Below are positions 42,285 through 51,295 of a stretch of DNA of 64,000 nt, in pieces (the stretch's first letter is position 1; the number at the start of each line of letters is the position of its first letter). The notes beneath the pieces were generated by a model. The model had not been told where the DNA came from and did not search any database. It saw only the letters and a list, made by a program, of their open reading frames with translations. Source of the stretch: Bradyrhizobium sp. Ash2021 (GTDB lineage Bacteria > Pseudomonadota > Alphaproteobacteria > Rhizobiales > Xanthobacteraceae); assembly GCF_031202265.1 (NCBI RefSeq), contig NZ_CP100604.1:1426001-1490000 (forward strand), given 5' to 3'. The translations under genes were made by a program, and so were the position numbers.

Positions 42285-43535
42285 ATGGCGGCAAAACCGC
42301 GCGCAGGGGGCACAACGCGGCTGACCAAAAAGCGGCCGGCGAAGAAGCGTGTGCCTATGCCGGCCGCGAAGGCGCGGCGCAAGCGCAATGCAACCAAGGC
42401 TGAAGCCGGCATGGTCGAAGCGGCGCTGGCGGCCTTCGCCCATGAGGTGCGCACGCCCCTGACCGGAATTCTCGCCATCAGCAATCTGCTGGCGACGTCC
42501 GACCTCGATGCGCGCGAGCGGCGCTGGGTCGACACCATCAAGGCCGGCGCGGAACATCTGGCGAGCCTTGCGACCTTGTTCGTCGACGCGGCGCGAAGCC
42601 GGGGTCCTGCCGCCGGGATGCGGCAGGATCTGTTCGATCTGCGGGTGCTCGCCCGCAGCATCGGCGATTCGCTGGCGGGGCGGGCGGCGGCGAAAGGCCT
42701 GCAATCTTCCGTCGATATCTCCGAGAAGCTGCCGGCGTTCGTGGTCGGCGATCCCGTCCGGCTGCGCGCGGCGCTGGAAAACCTGATCGACAATGCGGTG
42801 AAGTTCACCGAACAGGGCGTGGTTGCGCTGACGGTCGCGCCGCTGCGCGGCCCCAAAGGCAGGGTCAGCGTCGCCTTTACGATATCGGACAGCGGCATCG
42901 GTCTCGCGCTCGGTGAAATCAAGCGCCTGTTCCGGCCGTTCTCGCAGGCCAATGTCAGCATTGCCGCGCGGTTCGGCGGCGCCGGGCTCGGGCTGTCGTC
43001 GGTCAAACAAATCGCGCGCGCGATGGGCGGCGACATCGTCGTCGCACCCCGGCGCGGCGGCGGAACCATCTTCACCCTGGCGGTGACCCTGACCCGCGCC
43101 AAAACCGCCAGGAGAGCCGAGATTGCCGACGCCGATGGATCCTCAGGTGCGGCGCAGCCGCTGCGGCTGCTCAGCGTCGAAGACAATCCGTTCGGCCGCG
43201 TCGTGCTCAACGCCATCCTCACCGAACTCGGCCATCATGCGGAGTTCATCGGCCTCGGCGAGGCGGCGCCGGAACGGCTCGCGCAAGGCGCCTTCGATGC
43301 GGTGCTGATGGACATGGTGCTGCCGGGCATCAACGGCGTCGAGGCGATCCGCCGGATCCGCGCGCTCGACCCGCCGCTCGGCCGCATCGCGATCATCGGG
43401 GTGTCGGGCAGGGCTGAGGACGAGGCGGCGTCGCGCGCGGCCGGCGCCGACGCCTTCCTGGTCAAGCCTGTGAGTCCGCGCGCCTTAGCGACTGCGCTGC
43501 ATGAAGCGACACGTCGTGCGGCACGTGCGACTTGA
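42285..43535 (+). CDS. Soluble hybrid histidine kinase with receiver domain
   Basis: A 416-residue kinase. The N-terminus is a basic, Lys/Arg/Ala-rich tail (1-40) with no membrane or PAS domain. The HisKA box is H53 in FAHEVRTPLTGIL. The HATPase domain has N170 in ENLIDNAVKF, DSGIG (202-206) and GGAGLGLSSV. A receiver domain follows (295-410) with acidic pair E299-D300, phosphoacceptor D343 and K394. It probably phosphorylates its own receiver and acts through an unlinked partner. The start is supported by AAGGGG before the ATG. Its 3' end overlaps the convergent yihY-like gene by 74 bp. Confidence 0.85.
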   Translation: MAAKPRAGGTTRLTKKRPAKKRVPMPAAKARRKRNATKAEAGMVEAALAAFAHEVRTPLTGILAISNLLATSDLDARERRWVDTIKAGAEHLASLATLFVDAARSRGPAAGMRQDLFDLRVLARSIGDSLAGRAAAKGLQSSVDISEKLPAFVVGDPVRLRAALENLIDNAVKFTEQGVVALTVAPLRGPKGRVSVAFTISDSGIGLALGEIKRLFRPFSQANVSIAARFGGAGLGLSSVKQIARAMGGDIVVAPRRGGGTIFTLAVTLTRAKTARRAEIADADGSSGAAQPLRLLSVEDNPFGRVVLNAILTELGHHAEFIGLGEAAPERLAQGAFDAVLMDMVLPGINGVEAIRRIRALDPPLGRIAIIGVSGRAEDEAASRAAGADAFLVKPVSPRALATALHEATRRAARAT

Positions 43536-44355
43536 TGATCGCCGCGTTCAGTTCACCGCCGTAAACAAAGATCGCGGCGATGAAATACAGGAACACCAGT
43601 GCGATAATGACCGACGCCAGCCCCGCATACATCGTGACGTAATTATTGGCGAAGCGCGCGAGATACTGGCCGAACACGACGCCCGAGATCAGCGAAGCGA
43701 TCATGGTGAAGATGATGCCGGGCAGGATATGCAGAAACCTGCGGCGACCGGCCGGCAGCCAGGCATGCAGAATGACCAGCGCGACGACCAGCGCCGTGAT
43801 CGTGATGCCGTAGCGCGCGAAGTTGAGGATGCTCTCGTTGGATTCAACGAAGAAGGGAATATGACGCCGCGCCGCCTCGATGAAGAGGGGACCGAGCACG
43901 ATCAGGAAGGCCATCGCCAGCGCCGTGATGGCCGCGACCAGCGTGTAGCCGATCGATTCCAGCCGCAGCCAGTACCAGCGTCGCGGCTCCCCCACCGCAT
44001 AGGCGCGGTTGAGCGCCACCCGCAGGGCCTCGACGCCGTTCGAGGCAAAATACACCGCGAGCACCGCGCCGATCGTGAGGATGTCGCCGCGCGACGTCGT
44101 CAGCACTTCGTGGATTTGCTCCGAGAGCGAATCGGCGACCTGTTTCGGCCAGACCTGCAGCAACAGGCCCACCGCCTGGTCGGCCAGCTCCTTGGAGCCG
44201 AAAAAGCCGGCCAGCGACGTCAGCACGATCAGGAACGGAAACAGCGCCATCAACGTCGACAGCGCGATATGGCTCGCGATCGCCCAGCCATCGTCGGCGA
44301 GGAACGTGTAAAATGCATCCAACACGACGTGATAGACGTAGCGGAGCTGTCTCAC
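43462..44355 (-). CDS. YihY/BrkB family inner membrane protein
   Basis: A 297-residue protein with about six membrane segments. Family motifs are DDGWAIASHIALSTLMALFPF, GEPRRWYWLRLESIGYTL and the late stretch FGQYLARFANNYVTMYAGLA followed by IFVYGGELNA. It was formerly misnamed ribonuclease BN; the true function of the family is not known. The C-terminal 24 codons overlap the end of the histidine kinase gene on the other strand. Confidence 0.85.
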   Translation of the reverse strand: MRQLRYVYHVVLDAFYTFLADDGWAIASHIALSTLMALFPFLIVLTSLAGFFGSKELADQAVGLLLQVWPKQVADSLSEQIHEVLTTSRGDILTIGAVLAVYFASNGVEALRVALNRAYAVGEPRRWYWLRLESIGYTLVAAITALAMAFLIVLGPLFIEAARRHIPFFVESNESILNFARYGITITALVVALVILHAWLPAGRRRFLHILPGIIFTMIASLISGVVFGQYLARFANNYVTMYAGLASVIIALVFLYFIAAIFVYGGELNAAIIKSHVPHDVSLHAAQSLRRADSQA

Positions 44356-44491
44356 ATACCACCTTGATCCGGCAATTAACGGCTCGATCCGAAGATTGGC
44401 CTAGCTTCTGATATTATTGGGCTAAAAGCCAGATCGTTAAGCAACCTGTGAGCGTGTAGCGGTCGGCTCCGCGCGGTGTTATGTAGCGCCA

Positions 44492-44686
44492 ATGGCATCC
44501 TTCCTGAGTTCAATTGTCCTCCCCATCGCGGTTGCGGCCGTGGCGATCGTACTGCTGCTCGGCCTCATCAACATGATGCGCGGCGGCTCGCCGAACCGCT
44601 CGCAGCAATTGATGCGCTTGAGGGTGCTGCTGCAATTCGTCGCGATCGTCATCACCATGTTCGCGGTCTGGGCGATGGGCCGCTAG
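44492..44686 (+). CDS. Twin transmembrane helix small protein (HIG1-domain type)
   Basis: A 64-residue protein with two hydrophobic helices (about 4-25 and 44-62) joined by a basic loop containing MMRGGSPNRSQQLMRLRV, the QRLMRxRV-type motif of bacterial HIG1-domain proteins. In mitochondria such proteins modulate cytochrome c oxidase; a similar respiratory role in bacteria is plausible but not shown. It precedes the cobalamin adenosyltransferase gene, a pairing common in alphaproteobacteria. Confidence 0.82.
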   Translation: MASFLSSIVLPIAVAAVAIVLLLGLINMMRGGSPNRSQQLMRLRVLLQFVAIVITMFAVWAMGR

Positions 44687-44734
44687 CGCATGATCCGGAA
44701 AAGTGGAAGCCGGTTTTCCGGAAAGATCATGCGC
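44687..44734. repeat. Dispersed palindrome CGCATGATC...GATCATGCG
   Basis: CGCATGATCCGGAAAA and the reverse-complementary TTTTCCGGAAAGATCATGCG (with a small mismatch) form a near-perfect stem around GTGGAAGCCGG. It is one of the most frequent intergenic palindromes in Bradyrhizobium-type genomes as I recall. It fills the space between the HIG1-type gene and pduO. Confidence 0.75.
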
Positions 44735-44754
44735 AAACATTAAAGGACCCGCAA

Positions 44755-45327
44755 ATGGTCGTGCTCAACCGAATCTATACGCGAACCGGCGATGACGGCA
44801 CCACGGCGCTCGGCAGTGGCGAGCGCCGTCCGAAATATGATCTGCGCGTCAGCGCCTATGGCACCGTGGACGAGACCAACGCCGCGATCGGCGTGGTGCG
44901 GCTGCATCTGAAGGACGCGCGCGAGCTCGATACCATGCTGGGCCTGATCCAGAACGATCTGTTCGATCTTGGCGCCGATCTCGCGGTGCCCCAGCGCGAC
45001 GGCAAGGCGGAGCGGTTGCGCATGCTGTCGAGCCAGGTCGAACGGCTCGAGCACGATATCGATGGCCTGAACGCGCGGTTGTCGCCCCTGACCTCTTTTG
45101 TTCTGCCCGGCGGTACCCCGGCAGCCGCATATCTGCATCTCGCCCGCACCATATGTCGCAGGGCGGAACGGATGATGGTGGAACTCGCGGCCAAGCCGGA
45201 CGAGCCCGTCAGCGAGCCCGCCATCCAGTATATGAACCGGCTGTCGGACTTCCTGTTTGTCGCCAGCCGCGCCATGAACGATAATGGCGCCGGAGACGTG
45301 TTGTGGGTGCCCGGCCAGAACCGCTAA
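44755..45327 (+). CDS. pduO: PduO-type ATP:cob(I)alamin adenosyltransferase
   Basis: A 190-residue enzyme that makes adenosylcobalamin from cob(I)alamin and ATP. The ATP-binding N-terminus is YTRTGDDGTTALGSGER (about 8-24). VDETNAAIG follows, and the helical core contains LPGGTPAAAYLHLARTICRRAER, whose R and E residues contact ATP and corrin (stretch given in part). It ends NDNGAGDVLWVPG. The ATG at 44755 lies after a repeat; no B12 riboswitch is seen. The neighbouring etf genes suggest a general fatty/organic acid metabolism locus. Confidence 0.9.
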   Translation: MVVLNRIYTRTGDDGTTALGSGERRPKYDLRVSAYGTVDETNAAIGVVRLHLKDARELDTMLGLIQNDLFDLGADLAVPQRDGKAERLRMLSSQVERLEHDIDGLNARLSPLTSFVLPGGTPAAAYLHLARTICRRAERMMVELAAKPDEPVSEPAIQYMNRLSDFLFVASRAMNDNGAGDVLWVPGQNR

Positions 45328-45443
45328 GGTAGCCATATCCGGGGGGCGATTTTTGGCTTTCGCGCGTTGACCGCCGATAGCGGGACCTTTAGGTTCCGCG
45401 CCCAAGCCAACCAAACCTGAAGAATTCAAGCGAAAGAGGATCG

Positions 45444-46193
45444 ATGAAGGTTCTTGTGCCGGTAAAGCGGGTGGTCGATTTCAACGTCAAGGTCCGCGTC
45501 AAGAGCGACGGAACGGGCGTGGAACTGGCCAACGTCAAGATGTCGATGAATCCGTTCGACGAAATCGCCGTCGAGGAAGCCCTGCGGCTGAAAGAGGCCG
45601 GCAAGGCGACTGAAGTGGTGGTGGTGTCGATCGGTCCGGCGCAGGCCTCCGAGACCATCCGTACCGGTCTTGCGATGGGCGCCGACCGCGGCATCCTGGT
45701 CAAGGCCGAAGGCAATGTGGAACCGCTGGCGGTCGCGAAGATTCTGAAAGCCGTCGTCGACCAGGAGAAGCCCGGCCTCGTCATTCTCGGCAAGCAGGCG
45801 ATCGACGACGACAGCAACCAGACCGGCCAGATGCTGGCGGCGCTGCTCGGCTGGTCGCAGGCGACCTTTGCCTCCAAGCTCGAAGTCGACGGCTCCGATT
45901 TCAAGGTGACGCGCGAGGTCGACGGCGGCCTGCAGACCGTGAAATTGAAGGGCCCGGCGATCGTAACGACCGATCTGCGGCTGAACGAGCCGCGCTATGC
46001 GAGCCTGCCCAACATCATGAAGGCGAAGAAGAAGCCGATCGACGACAAGAGCGCGTCCGATTACGGCGTCGATCTCACGCCGCATCTCGAAGTGCTGAAG
46101 ACCACGGAACCCCCGGGCCGCAAGGGCGGCGTCAAGGTCAAGGACGTCGCCGAGCTGATCTCGAAACTCAAGACCGAAGCCGGGGTTCTCTGA
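45444..46193 (+). CDS. etfB: Electron transfer flavoprotein beta subunit
   Basis: A 249-residue subunit that binds AMP and helps dock acyl-CoA dehydrogenases. It starts [20 protein letters not shown]. It has the family motifs [55 protein letters not shown] (the AMP loop) and the C-terminal signature [29 protein letters not shown] ribosome binding site precedes the ATG. The stop codon overlaps the etfA start by 1 bp (TGATG), so the two subunits are coupled. Confidence 0.95.
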   Translation: MKVLVPVKRVVDFNVKVRVKSDGTGVELANVKMSMNPFDEIAVEEALRLKEAGKATEVVVVSIGPAQASETIRTGLAMGADRGILVKAEGNVEPLAVAKILKAVVDQEKPGLVILGKQAIDDDSNQTGQMLAALLGWSQATFASKLEVDGSDFKVTREVDGGLQTVKLKGPAIVTTDLRLNEPRYASLPNIMKAKKKPIDDKSASDYGVDLTPHLEVLKTTEPPGRKGGVKVKDVAELISKLKTEAGVL

Positions 46194-47137
46194 TGACCAC
46201 GCTGTTGATTGCCGAACACGACAATGCGTCGATCAAGGATTCCACCAACAAGGCGCTGACCGCGGCTGCCGCACTCGGCGCCGACGTGCATGTGCTGGTC
46301 GCCGGTGAAAATGCCAAGGCGGCCGCCGACGCCGCCGCCAAGCTCGCCGGTGTCAAGAAGGTGCTGCTGGCGGATGGTGCCGCCTATGCGCACGATTTGG
46401 CCGAGCCGCTGGCCGCGCTGATCGTGGCGCTGGCGCCCGGCTACGACGCCTTCGTCGCGCCCGCGACCTCGCGCTTCAAGAACGTGATGCCGCGGGTTGC
46501 AGCGCTGCTCGACGTCATGCAGGTGTCCGAGATCATCAAGGTGGTTTCTCCCGATACGTTCGAGCGGCCGATCTATGCCGGCAACGCGATCCAGACCGTG
46601 AAATCGAAGGACGCCAAGAAGGTGATCACGGTGCGGACCTCGACCTTCGCGGCCGCCGGCGACGGCGGCAGTGCGCCGGTGGAGAACACTGCGTCCGCGG
46701 CCGATCCCGGCCTCTCCAGCTTCGTCGGCGAGGAGGTCGCGAAAAGCGACCGCCCCGAACTGACCTCGGCAAAGATCATCGTCTCCGGCGGCCGTGCCAT
46801 GCAGAGCCGCGAGAATTTTGCCAAATATATCGAGCCGCTCGCCGACAAGCTCGGGGCCGGCGTCGGCGCCTCGCGCGCCGCGGTCGATGCCGGCTATGCG
46901 CCGAACGACTGGCAGGTCGGCCAGACCGGCAAGGTGGTGGCGCCCGAACTATATGTCGCGATAGGAATCTCCGGCGCGATCCAGCATCTCGCCGGCATGA
47001 AGGATTCCAAGGTGATCGTCGCGATCAACAAGGATGAGGACGCGCCGATTTTCCAGGTCGCCGATTATGGCCTGGTCGCGGACCTCTATCAGGCGGTTCC
47101 GGAACTGACCGAGGCGCTCGGCAAGCTCGGAAAGTAA
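46193..47137 (+). CDS. etfA: Electron transfer flavoprotein alpha subunit
   Basis: A 314-residue FAD-binding subunit. The N-terminal domain starts [20 protein letters not shown]. The FAD domain contains [33 protein letters not shown] and the signature [20 protein letters not shown], followed by [17 protein letters not shown]. With EtfB it passes electrons from acyl-CoA dehydrogenases to ETF:quinone oxidoreductase. It lies upstream of the 3-hydroxybutyryl-CoA dehydrogenase gene, fitting beta-oxidation/polyhydroxybutyrate metabolism. Confidence 0.95.
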   Translation: MTTLLIAEHDNASIKDSTNKALTAAAALGADVHVLVAGENAKAAADAAAKLAGVKKVLLADGAAYAHDLAEPLAALIVALAPGYDAFVAPATSRFKNVMPRVAALLDVMQVSEIIKVVSPDTFERPIYAGNAIQTVKSKDAKKVITVRTSTFAAAGDGGSAPVENTASAADPGLSSFVGEEVAKSDRPELTSAKIIVSGGRAMQSRENFAKYIEPLADKLGAGVGASRAAVDAGYAPNDWQVGQTGKVVAPELYVAIGISGAIQHLAGMKDSKVIVAINKDEDAPIFQVADYGLVADLYQAVPELTEALGKLGK

Positions 47138-47152
47138 GCGACAGTCAAACGG

Positions 47153-47188
47153 CGGCCGGATGACGAAAGTCCGGCCGGTGTTGGTTTT
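47153..47188 (+). terminator. Probable terminator after etfBA
   Basis: CGGCCGGA and TCCGGCCG form an 8-bp stem around a 9-nt loop, followed by GTGTTGGTTTT. It lies 15 bp after the etfA stop codon. The T-tract is interrupted, so strength is uncertain. Confidence 0.5.
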
Positions 47189-47194
47189 AGGGAC

Positions 47195-47280
47195 AGCGTT
47201 TTCAAGCGAAGTGGATCCCGCTTCGCGTGAAGAAAACGCGTTAAACATAGATTTAAAGCCGCGGTTAGAACCGAGGCTTT
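47195..47280. repeat. AGCGTTTTC-family repeat copy 3 with trailing hairpin
   Basis: AGCGTTTTCAAGCGAAGTGG, then TTCGCGTGAAGAAAACGCG, followed by AAAGCCGCGGTT/AACCGAGGCTTT (47255-47280, one mismatch). The same order, repeat then hairpin of related sequence, occurs at 7761-7860. Confidence 0.65.
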
Positions 47281-47328
47281 ATGGGCATGGGCAGGCGCGA
47301 TGTGCGCGCCGTTCCGGTGGATGACATT

Positions 47329-48210
47329 ATGACGGTGCCAATCAAGAAAGTCGGCGTGATCGGTTCGGGCCAAATGGGCAATGGCATTGCGCATGTGGCG
47401 GCGCTCGCCGGCTTCGACGTGGTGCTCAACGACATATCCGCCGACCGGCTGAAATCGGCGATGGCGACCATCAACGGCAATCTGTCGCGCCAAGTGGTCA
47501 AGAAGATCATTACCGAGGACGCGCGCAAGCAGGCGCTCGGCAAGATCGTCCCAGCGGAGACGATCGATGGATTGGCGGACTGCGATCTCGTGATCGAGAC
47601 CGCGGTTGAGAAGGAAGAGACCAAGCGCAAGATCTTTCACGACGTCTGCGCGGTGCTGAAGCCGGAGGCGATCGTCGCGTCCAACACCTCGTCGATCTCG
47701 ATCACGCGGCTTGCGGCATCGACCGACCGTCCCGAGCGCTTCATCGGCATTCATTTCATGAATCCGGTGCCGCTGATGGAGCTGGTTGAACTGATCCGCG
47801 GCATCGCCACCGACGACGCGACCTTCGACACCGCCAAGGAATTCGTCACGAGGCTCGGCAAGCAGATCGCGGTGTCCGAGGATTTCCCCGCCTTCATCGT
47901 CAACCGCATCCTGCTGCCGATGATCAACGAGGCGATCTACACGCTCTATGAGGGCGTCGGCAATGTCGAGGCGATCGATGCGGCGATGAAGCTCGGCGCG
48001 CATCATCCGATGGGGCCGCTGGAGCTGGCCGATTTCATCGGCCTCGATACCTGCCTGTCGATCATGCAGGTGCTGCATGAGGGGCTCGCCGACTCCAAAT
48101 ACCGGCCGTGCCCGCTGCTGGTGAAATATGTCGAGGCCGGCTGGCTCGGCCGCAAGACCCAGCGCGGCTTCTACGACTACCGCGGCGAAAAGCCGGTCCC
48201 GACGCGCTGA
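47329..48210 (+). CDS. hbdA: 3-hydroxybutyryl-CoA dehydrogenase
   Basis: A 293-residue NAD(P)-dependent enzyme of the 3-hydroxyacyl-CoA dehydrogenase family that interconverts acetoacetyl-CoA and 3-hydroxybutyryl-CoA. The Rossmann motif is VGVIGSGQMGNGIAHV. Catalytic residues lie in SNTSSISITRLA and in FIGIHFMNPVPLMELVELIRG (H-F-M-N-P), with an E in the latter. The C-terminal domain has FPAFIVNRILLPMINEA and GAHHPMGPLELADFIGLDTC. The start at 47329 (MTVPIKKVGV) follows GTGGATGAC; longer starts would run into the hairpin. A TATGAGG... purine tract is absent, so initiation may be weak. Confidence 0.9.
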   Translation: MTVPIKKVGVIGSGQMGNGIAHVAALAGFDVVLNDISADRLKSAMATINGNLSRQVVKKIITEDARKQALGKIVPAETIDGLADCDLVIETAVEKEETKRKIFHDVCAVLKPEAIVASNTSSISITRLAASTDRPERFIGIHFMNPVPLMELVELIRGIATDDATFDTAKEFVTRLGKQIAVSEDFPAFIVNRILLPMINEAIYTLYEGVGNVEAIDAAMKLGAHHPMGPLELADFIGLDTCLSIMQVLHEGLADSKYRPCPLLVKYVEAGWLGRKTQRGFYDYRGEKPVPTR

Positions 48211-48215
48211 GTTTC

Positions 48216-48280
48216 GTCATTGCCGGGCATAGCCGTCCGAAGGACGGCGTCGCTTCCGCTCGCCTATGACCCGGCAATCC
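48216..48280. repeat. Dispersed repeat, AGCCGTCCGAAGGACGG family, copy 2
   Basis: GTCATTGCCGGGCATAGCC, then GTCCGAAGGAC, then GGCGTCGCTTCCGCTCGCC and CCGGCAAT, so the ends (ATTGCCGG/CCGGCAAT) are inverted repeats. It shares its core with 41123-41186. Confidence 0.75.
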
Positions 48281-48316
48281 GTCCTCTCTGAAAATGCATT
48301 TAGTGGAGAATGATGG

Positions 48317-48339
48317 ATACGCGGGTCAAGCCCGCGTAT
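48317..48339. terminator. Hairpin ATACGCGGG/CCCGCGTAT
   Basis: A perfect 9-bp stem with a TCAAG loop, about 105 bp after the hbdA stop. No T-run follows. It resembles widespread 'GCGGGTCAAGCCCGC' intergenic hairpins and may stop or protect the hbdA transcript. Confidence 0.4.
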
Positions 48340-48439
48340 GACAGGTTCAATCGCTGTCAGGGCCGTTGTCTCCTGCCCAGAAATTCCAGCATTCGTTAAC
48401 CCCCGTCCGCTAGTCTCCCCGCGTTCGGGGGTCCTGCGT

Positions 48440-48628
48440 ATGGATATGATCTCGAGTATTCTTTCCGCTCAAGCGGGGAATACCCAGATGCAGGTCGCGG
48501 CCACGATCATGAAATCCAACGCCGACGCCGAGAAATCCGCGGTCCTGACCCTTCTGGGCGGCCAGTCATCGCCTTCGACCGCCAATCTCGGCCCGGGCGT
48601 CGGCGGCAATCTCAATATCTCCGCCTGA
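48440..48628 (+). CDS. Small YjfB-like putative motility protein
   Basis: A 62-residue protein starting MDMISSILSAQAGNTQMQVA and continuing ATIMKSNADAEKSAVLTLLG, then a Ser/Gly-rich tail. The N-terminal 40 residues resemble the small YjfB family (putative motility protein: an amphipathic helix pair with Q-A/Q-V-A-x-I-M-K). No signal peptide or membrane segment. The role in motility is a family label only; no flagellar genes are nearby. GGGGGTCC upstream of the ATG is a plausible but weak ribosome binding site. Confidence 0.55.
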   Translation: MDMISSILSAQAGNTQMQVAATIMKSNADAEKSAVLTLLGGQSSPSTANLGPGVGGNLNISA

Positions 48629-48637
48629 AATTTCCGC

Positions 48638-49327
48638 CTAAAACCCTGCGGCCGCCGGCTGCACCGCGGCCTTGATCAGCTTGATGGCGTCGTCGCTGGC
48701 CCATTCGGCCGGACCGGCAATGTTGGCGATTTCGCAGCCTTGGGCATCCACCAATACCGAGGTGGGCATCCCCAGCGCCTTGCCTATGCTCTTAAGGTCC
48801 TGAAAAACCTTGGCTTTTTGGTCGGTGAAATAGCTGAGCCGGGTCAGATTGGCGTCTTTCAGGAAGTTTTTTGGCTTGTCGGGATCGCGGGTGTCGATGT
48901 TGATCGCGACCACCTCAAAATCCTTGCCGCCGAGCTTGGTCTGCAGGCTGTCCAGCGCCGGCATTTCCTTACGGCACGGCACGCACCAGGTGGCCCACAG
49001 GTTGAGCAGCACGGTCTTGCCGCGCCAGTCGGACAGTTTTCGGGGCTTGCCGTCGGCATCTTCGAAGGCCAGATCCGGCAGCCGCAAGGGGGTTGTCGCC
49101 ATGGTCAGGGCGGCGACTTCGCCATGCGCCAGTGGCCCGATCTTTTGGGCGAGGCTGACGGCGCCATTGCAGGCGGAATCGCCGCTCGCGCCGCGCTTGA
49201 GGCCGCCGACCCCATAAACCCCGGCAAATCCGATCAGCGTGCCCACCACGACCGCGCCGATGGCAAGCGGGATCCGGCGCGTGGCGGCCGAGGGAAGCTG
49301 GGGCGTTTCGGGCATATCGTTTGTCAT
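48638..49327 (-). CDS. tlpA: TlpA thiol:disulfide interchange protein
   Basis: A 229-residue membrane-anchored thioredoxin-like protein. The membrane anchor lies at about 20-42 (IPLAIGAVVVGTLIGFAGVY), and a periplasmic thioredoxin domain follows with active site W-C-V-P-C in LLNLWATWCVPCRKEMPAL. Two further cysteines (DSACNGAVS and AQGCEIAN) match the structural disulfide known from Bradyrhizobium TlpA. TlpA reduces the copper chaperone/CuA site during cytochrome aa3 oxidase assembly. It is divergent from argH, the arrangement known in Bradyrhizobium. Start at 49327 or the ATG 12 bp later (49315). Confidence 0.92.
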   Translation of the reverse strand: MTNDMPETPQLPSAATRRIPLAIGAVVVGTLIGFAGVYGVGGLKRGASGDSACNGAVSLAQKIGPLAHGEVAALTMATTPLRLPDLAFEDADGKPRKLSDWRGKTVLLNLWATWCVPCRKEMPALDSLQTKLGGKDFEVVAINIDTRDPDKPKNFLKDANLTRLSYFTDQKAKVFQDLKSIGKALGMPTSVLVDAQGCEIANIAGPAEWASDDAIKLIKAAVQPAAAGF

Positions 49328-49427
49328 CCTGTATCAGATACGGCTATGCAGTGCCGAATACTACGGTCGAGACCGGCCCGGCGTTTCGCTGGCCCCGGCG
49401 ATAAATGCAAGTTCTGGATAAGAAGTC

Positions 49428-50825
49428 ATGAGCAACAAGATGTGGGGCGGCCGGTTCTCGGAACGTCCTGATGCGATCATGGAGGAAATCAACGTCTCCA
49501 TCGAAGTCGATCGTCACCTCTATGCCCAAGACATCGCCGCGTCCAAGGCCCACGCCGCGATGCTGTCGGCGCAGGGTATTATCACCGCTGGTGATGCGAA
49601 AAATATCGATAAAGGTCTAGACACGATTTTGTCAGAAATCGGCAAGGGATCGTTCGAATTCAAGCGCGCGCTCGAGGACATTCACATGAATGTCGAGAGC
49701 AGGCTTTTCGAACTGATCGGGCCCGCCGCGGGAAGGCTGCACACCGCGCGCTCGCGCAACGACCAGGTCGCAACCGATTTCCGGCTGTTTGTCCGCGACA
49801 CCATCGACGAGACGGATGCGGCGCTGGCCGCGTTCCAGCACGCGCTGGCGACGCGGGCGCTGGAACATGCCGCGACCGTGATGCCGGGCTTCACCCATCT
49901 GCAGACTGCGCAGCCGGTCACGTTCGGGCACCATCTGCTCGCCTATGTCGAGATGGCCGCGCGCGACCGCGGCCGGTTTGCCGATGCACGCAAGCGCCTG
50001 AACGAATCCCCGCTTGGTGCCGCGGCGCTGGCCGGCACGTCGTTTCCGATCGACCGGAATGCGACGGCGAAGGCGCTCGGCTTCGACCGGCCGATGGCCA
50101 ATTCGCTCGACGCGGTTTCCGACCGCGACTTCGTGCTCGAAACTCTGTCGGCGGCGTCGATCGCCGCCGTGCATCTGTCGCGCTTTGCCGAGGAGATCGT
50201 GATCTGGACCTCGCCGCTGGTCGGCCTGGTGCGGCTCTCCGACAAGTTCACGACCGGCTCCTCGATCATGCCGCAGAAGCGCAACCCCGACGCGGCCGAA
50301 CTGGTACGCGCCAAGACCGGCCGGGTGATCGGCGCGCTGACCGGCTTGCTGATCGTGATGAAGGGATTGCCGCTCGCCTATCAAAAGGACATGCAGGAGG
50401 ACAAGCAGGGCGCGATGGAAGCGTTCGGCGCGCTCTCCCTGGCGGTCCGGGCGATGACCGGTATGGTCGAAGACCTGGTGCCGGACGAGGCGCGGATGAA
50501 AGCCGCCGCCGGCGAGGGCTATGCCACCGCCACCGATCTCGCCGACTGGCTGGTGCGGACGCTGAAAATGCCGTTCCGCGACGCCCATCACGTCACCGGA
50601 CGCATCGTCGGCGTGGCGTCGAAGGAGGGCGTGGCGCTGCACGAACTGCCGCTCGAGGCGATGCAGGCGGTCGAGCCGAAGATTACGGCCGAGGCGCTGA
50701 AGGTGCTTTCGGTCGAGTCTTCCGTGAAAAGCCGGACCAGCTATGGCGGCACCGCGCCGAACAACGTGCAGGCGCAGGCCAAAGCCTGGCTGAAGCGGCT
50801 GGAAAAAGAGCGAAAATTGGGCTGA
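49428..50825 (+). CDS. argH: Argininosuccinate lyase
   Basis: A 465-residue enzyme that splits argininosuccinate into arginine and fumarate, the last step of arginine synthesis. It starts [20 protein letters not shown]. It contains [32 protein letters not shown] and the fumarase/lyase signature [16 protein letters not shown] with the catalytic serine loop. Length and motifs are complete. It heads a plus-strand group argH-lptM-lysA. The upstream 100 bp separates it from divergent tlpA and must hold both promoters. Confidence 0.95.
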   Translation: MSNKMWGGRFSERPDAIMEEINVSIEVDRHLYAQDIAASKAHAAMLSAQGIITAGDAKNIDKGLDTILSEIGKGSFEFKRALEDIHMNVESRLFELIGPAAGRLHTARSRNDQVATDFRLFVRDTIDETDAALAAFQHALATRALEHAATVMPGFTHLQTAQPVTFGHHLLAYVEMAARDRGRFADARKRLNESPLGAAALAGTSFPIDRNATAKALGFDRPMANSLDAVSDRDFVLETLSAASIAAVHLSRFAEEIVIWTSPLVGLVRLSDKFTTGSSIMPQKRNPDAAELVRAKTGRVIGALTGLLIVMKGLPLAYQKDMQEDKQGAMEAFGALSLAVRAMTGMVEDLVPDEARMKAAAGEGYATATDLADWLVRTLKMPFRDAHHVTGRIVGVASKEGVALHELPLEAMQAVEPKITAEALKVLSVESSVKSRTSYGGTAPNNVQAQAKAWLKRLEKERKLG

Positions 50826-50928
50826 GGATAAAAATTTCGCTGCAATTTCATGATTATCGGGGGATCGTCAGGTCTCGCCACGGCAACGCAATCTTTGTAA
50901 GGTGCGGCCGCTTATTGGGGATTTCGTC

Positions 50929-51204
50929 GTGATCAGTAACTACCGCCTGACATCATCGGGATGGGCCCTCATCCTGCTGAGCGTGATCGTGCTCGCGCTG
51001 GGCGGCTGTGGACGCAAGGGCCCGCTCGACCTGCCGCCGACCGCGAACGCACCGCCTCAGGCGACTGCGGCGCCGGATTCCGACGCCGCGCGGGCCGCTC
51101 AGCCCGGCGTGTTCAATCCGACCTACGGCGCGGATGCTCCGCCGGAGGCGCCCAAGGGCCGCAAGAAATCATTCGTCCTCGACCCGCTGCTGAACAGTAA
51201 CTGA
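50929..51204 (+). CDS. lptM: LptM-like small lipoprotein
   Basis: A 91-residue lipoprotein. The signal peptide ends with the lipobox L-G-G-C in IVLALGGCGRKGPLDLPP, and CGRKGPL is the conserved start of mature LptM, which assists maturation of the LPS translocon LptD. The remaining Pro/Ala-rich tail is variable; the end (KGRKKSFVLDPLL) is conserved in rhizobia as I recall. I chose the GTG at 50929 because GGGGA lies 7 bp before it; the GTG at 50902 has poor spacing. It lies between argH and lysA, its usual place. Confidence 0.85.
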   Translation: MISNYRLTSSGWALILLSVIVLALGGCGRKGPLDLPPTANAPPQATAAPDSDAARAAQPGVFNPTYGADAPPEAPKGRKKSFVLDPLLNSN

Positions 51205-51205
51205 G

Positions 51206-51283
51206 CTGATGCGGTGGATTTGACATTCGCTACAGTGTTGCCGCGAGTCCTCCTGGCGAATGTCAAATCCAGGGCCGCATCAG
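51206..51283. repeat. Interrupted palindrome 1 before lysA
   Basis: The outer arms are CTGATGCGG (51206) and CCGCATCAG (51275-51283). The inner arms are GGATTTGACATTCGC (51216-51230) and GCGAATGTCAAATCC (51256-51270). All are perfect, with small asymmetric bulges (T against AGGG) and a 25-nt loop. It starts 2 bp after the lptM stop. Confidence 0.85.
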
Positions 51284-51295
51284 AGTCATATTTTG

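Noticed and set aside
44687..44754. Cobalamin riboswitch before pduO
   Set aside because: Only a common dispersed palindrome is present; no B12-box-like sequence was seen.
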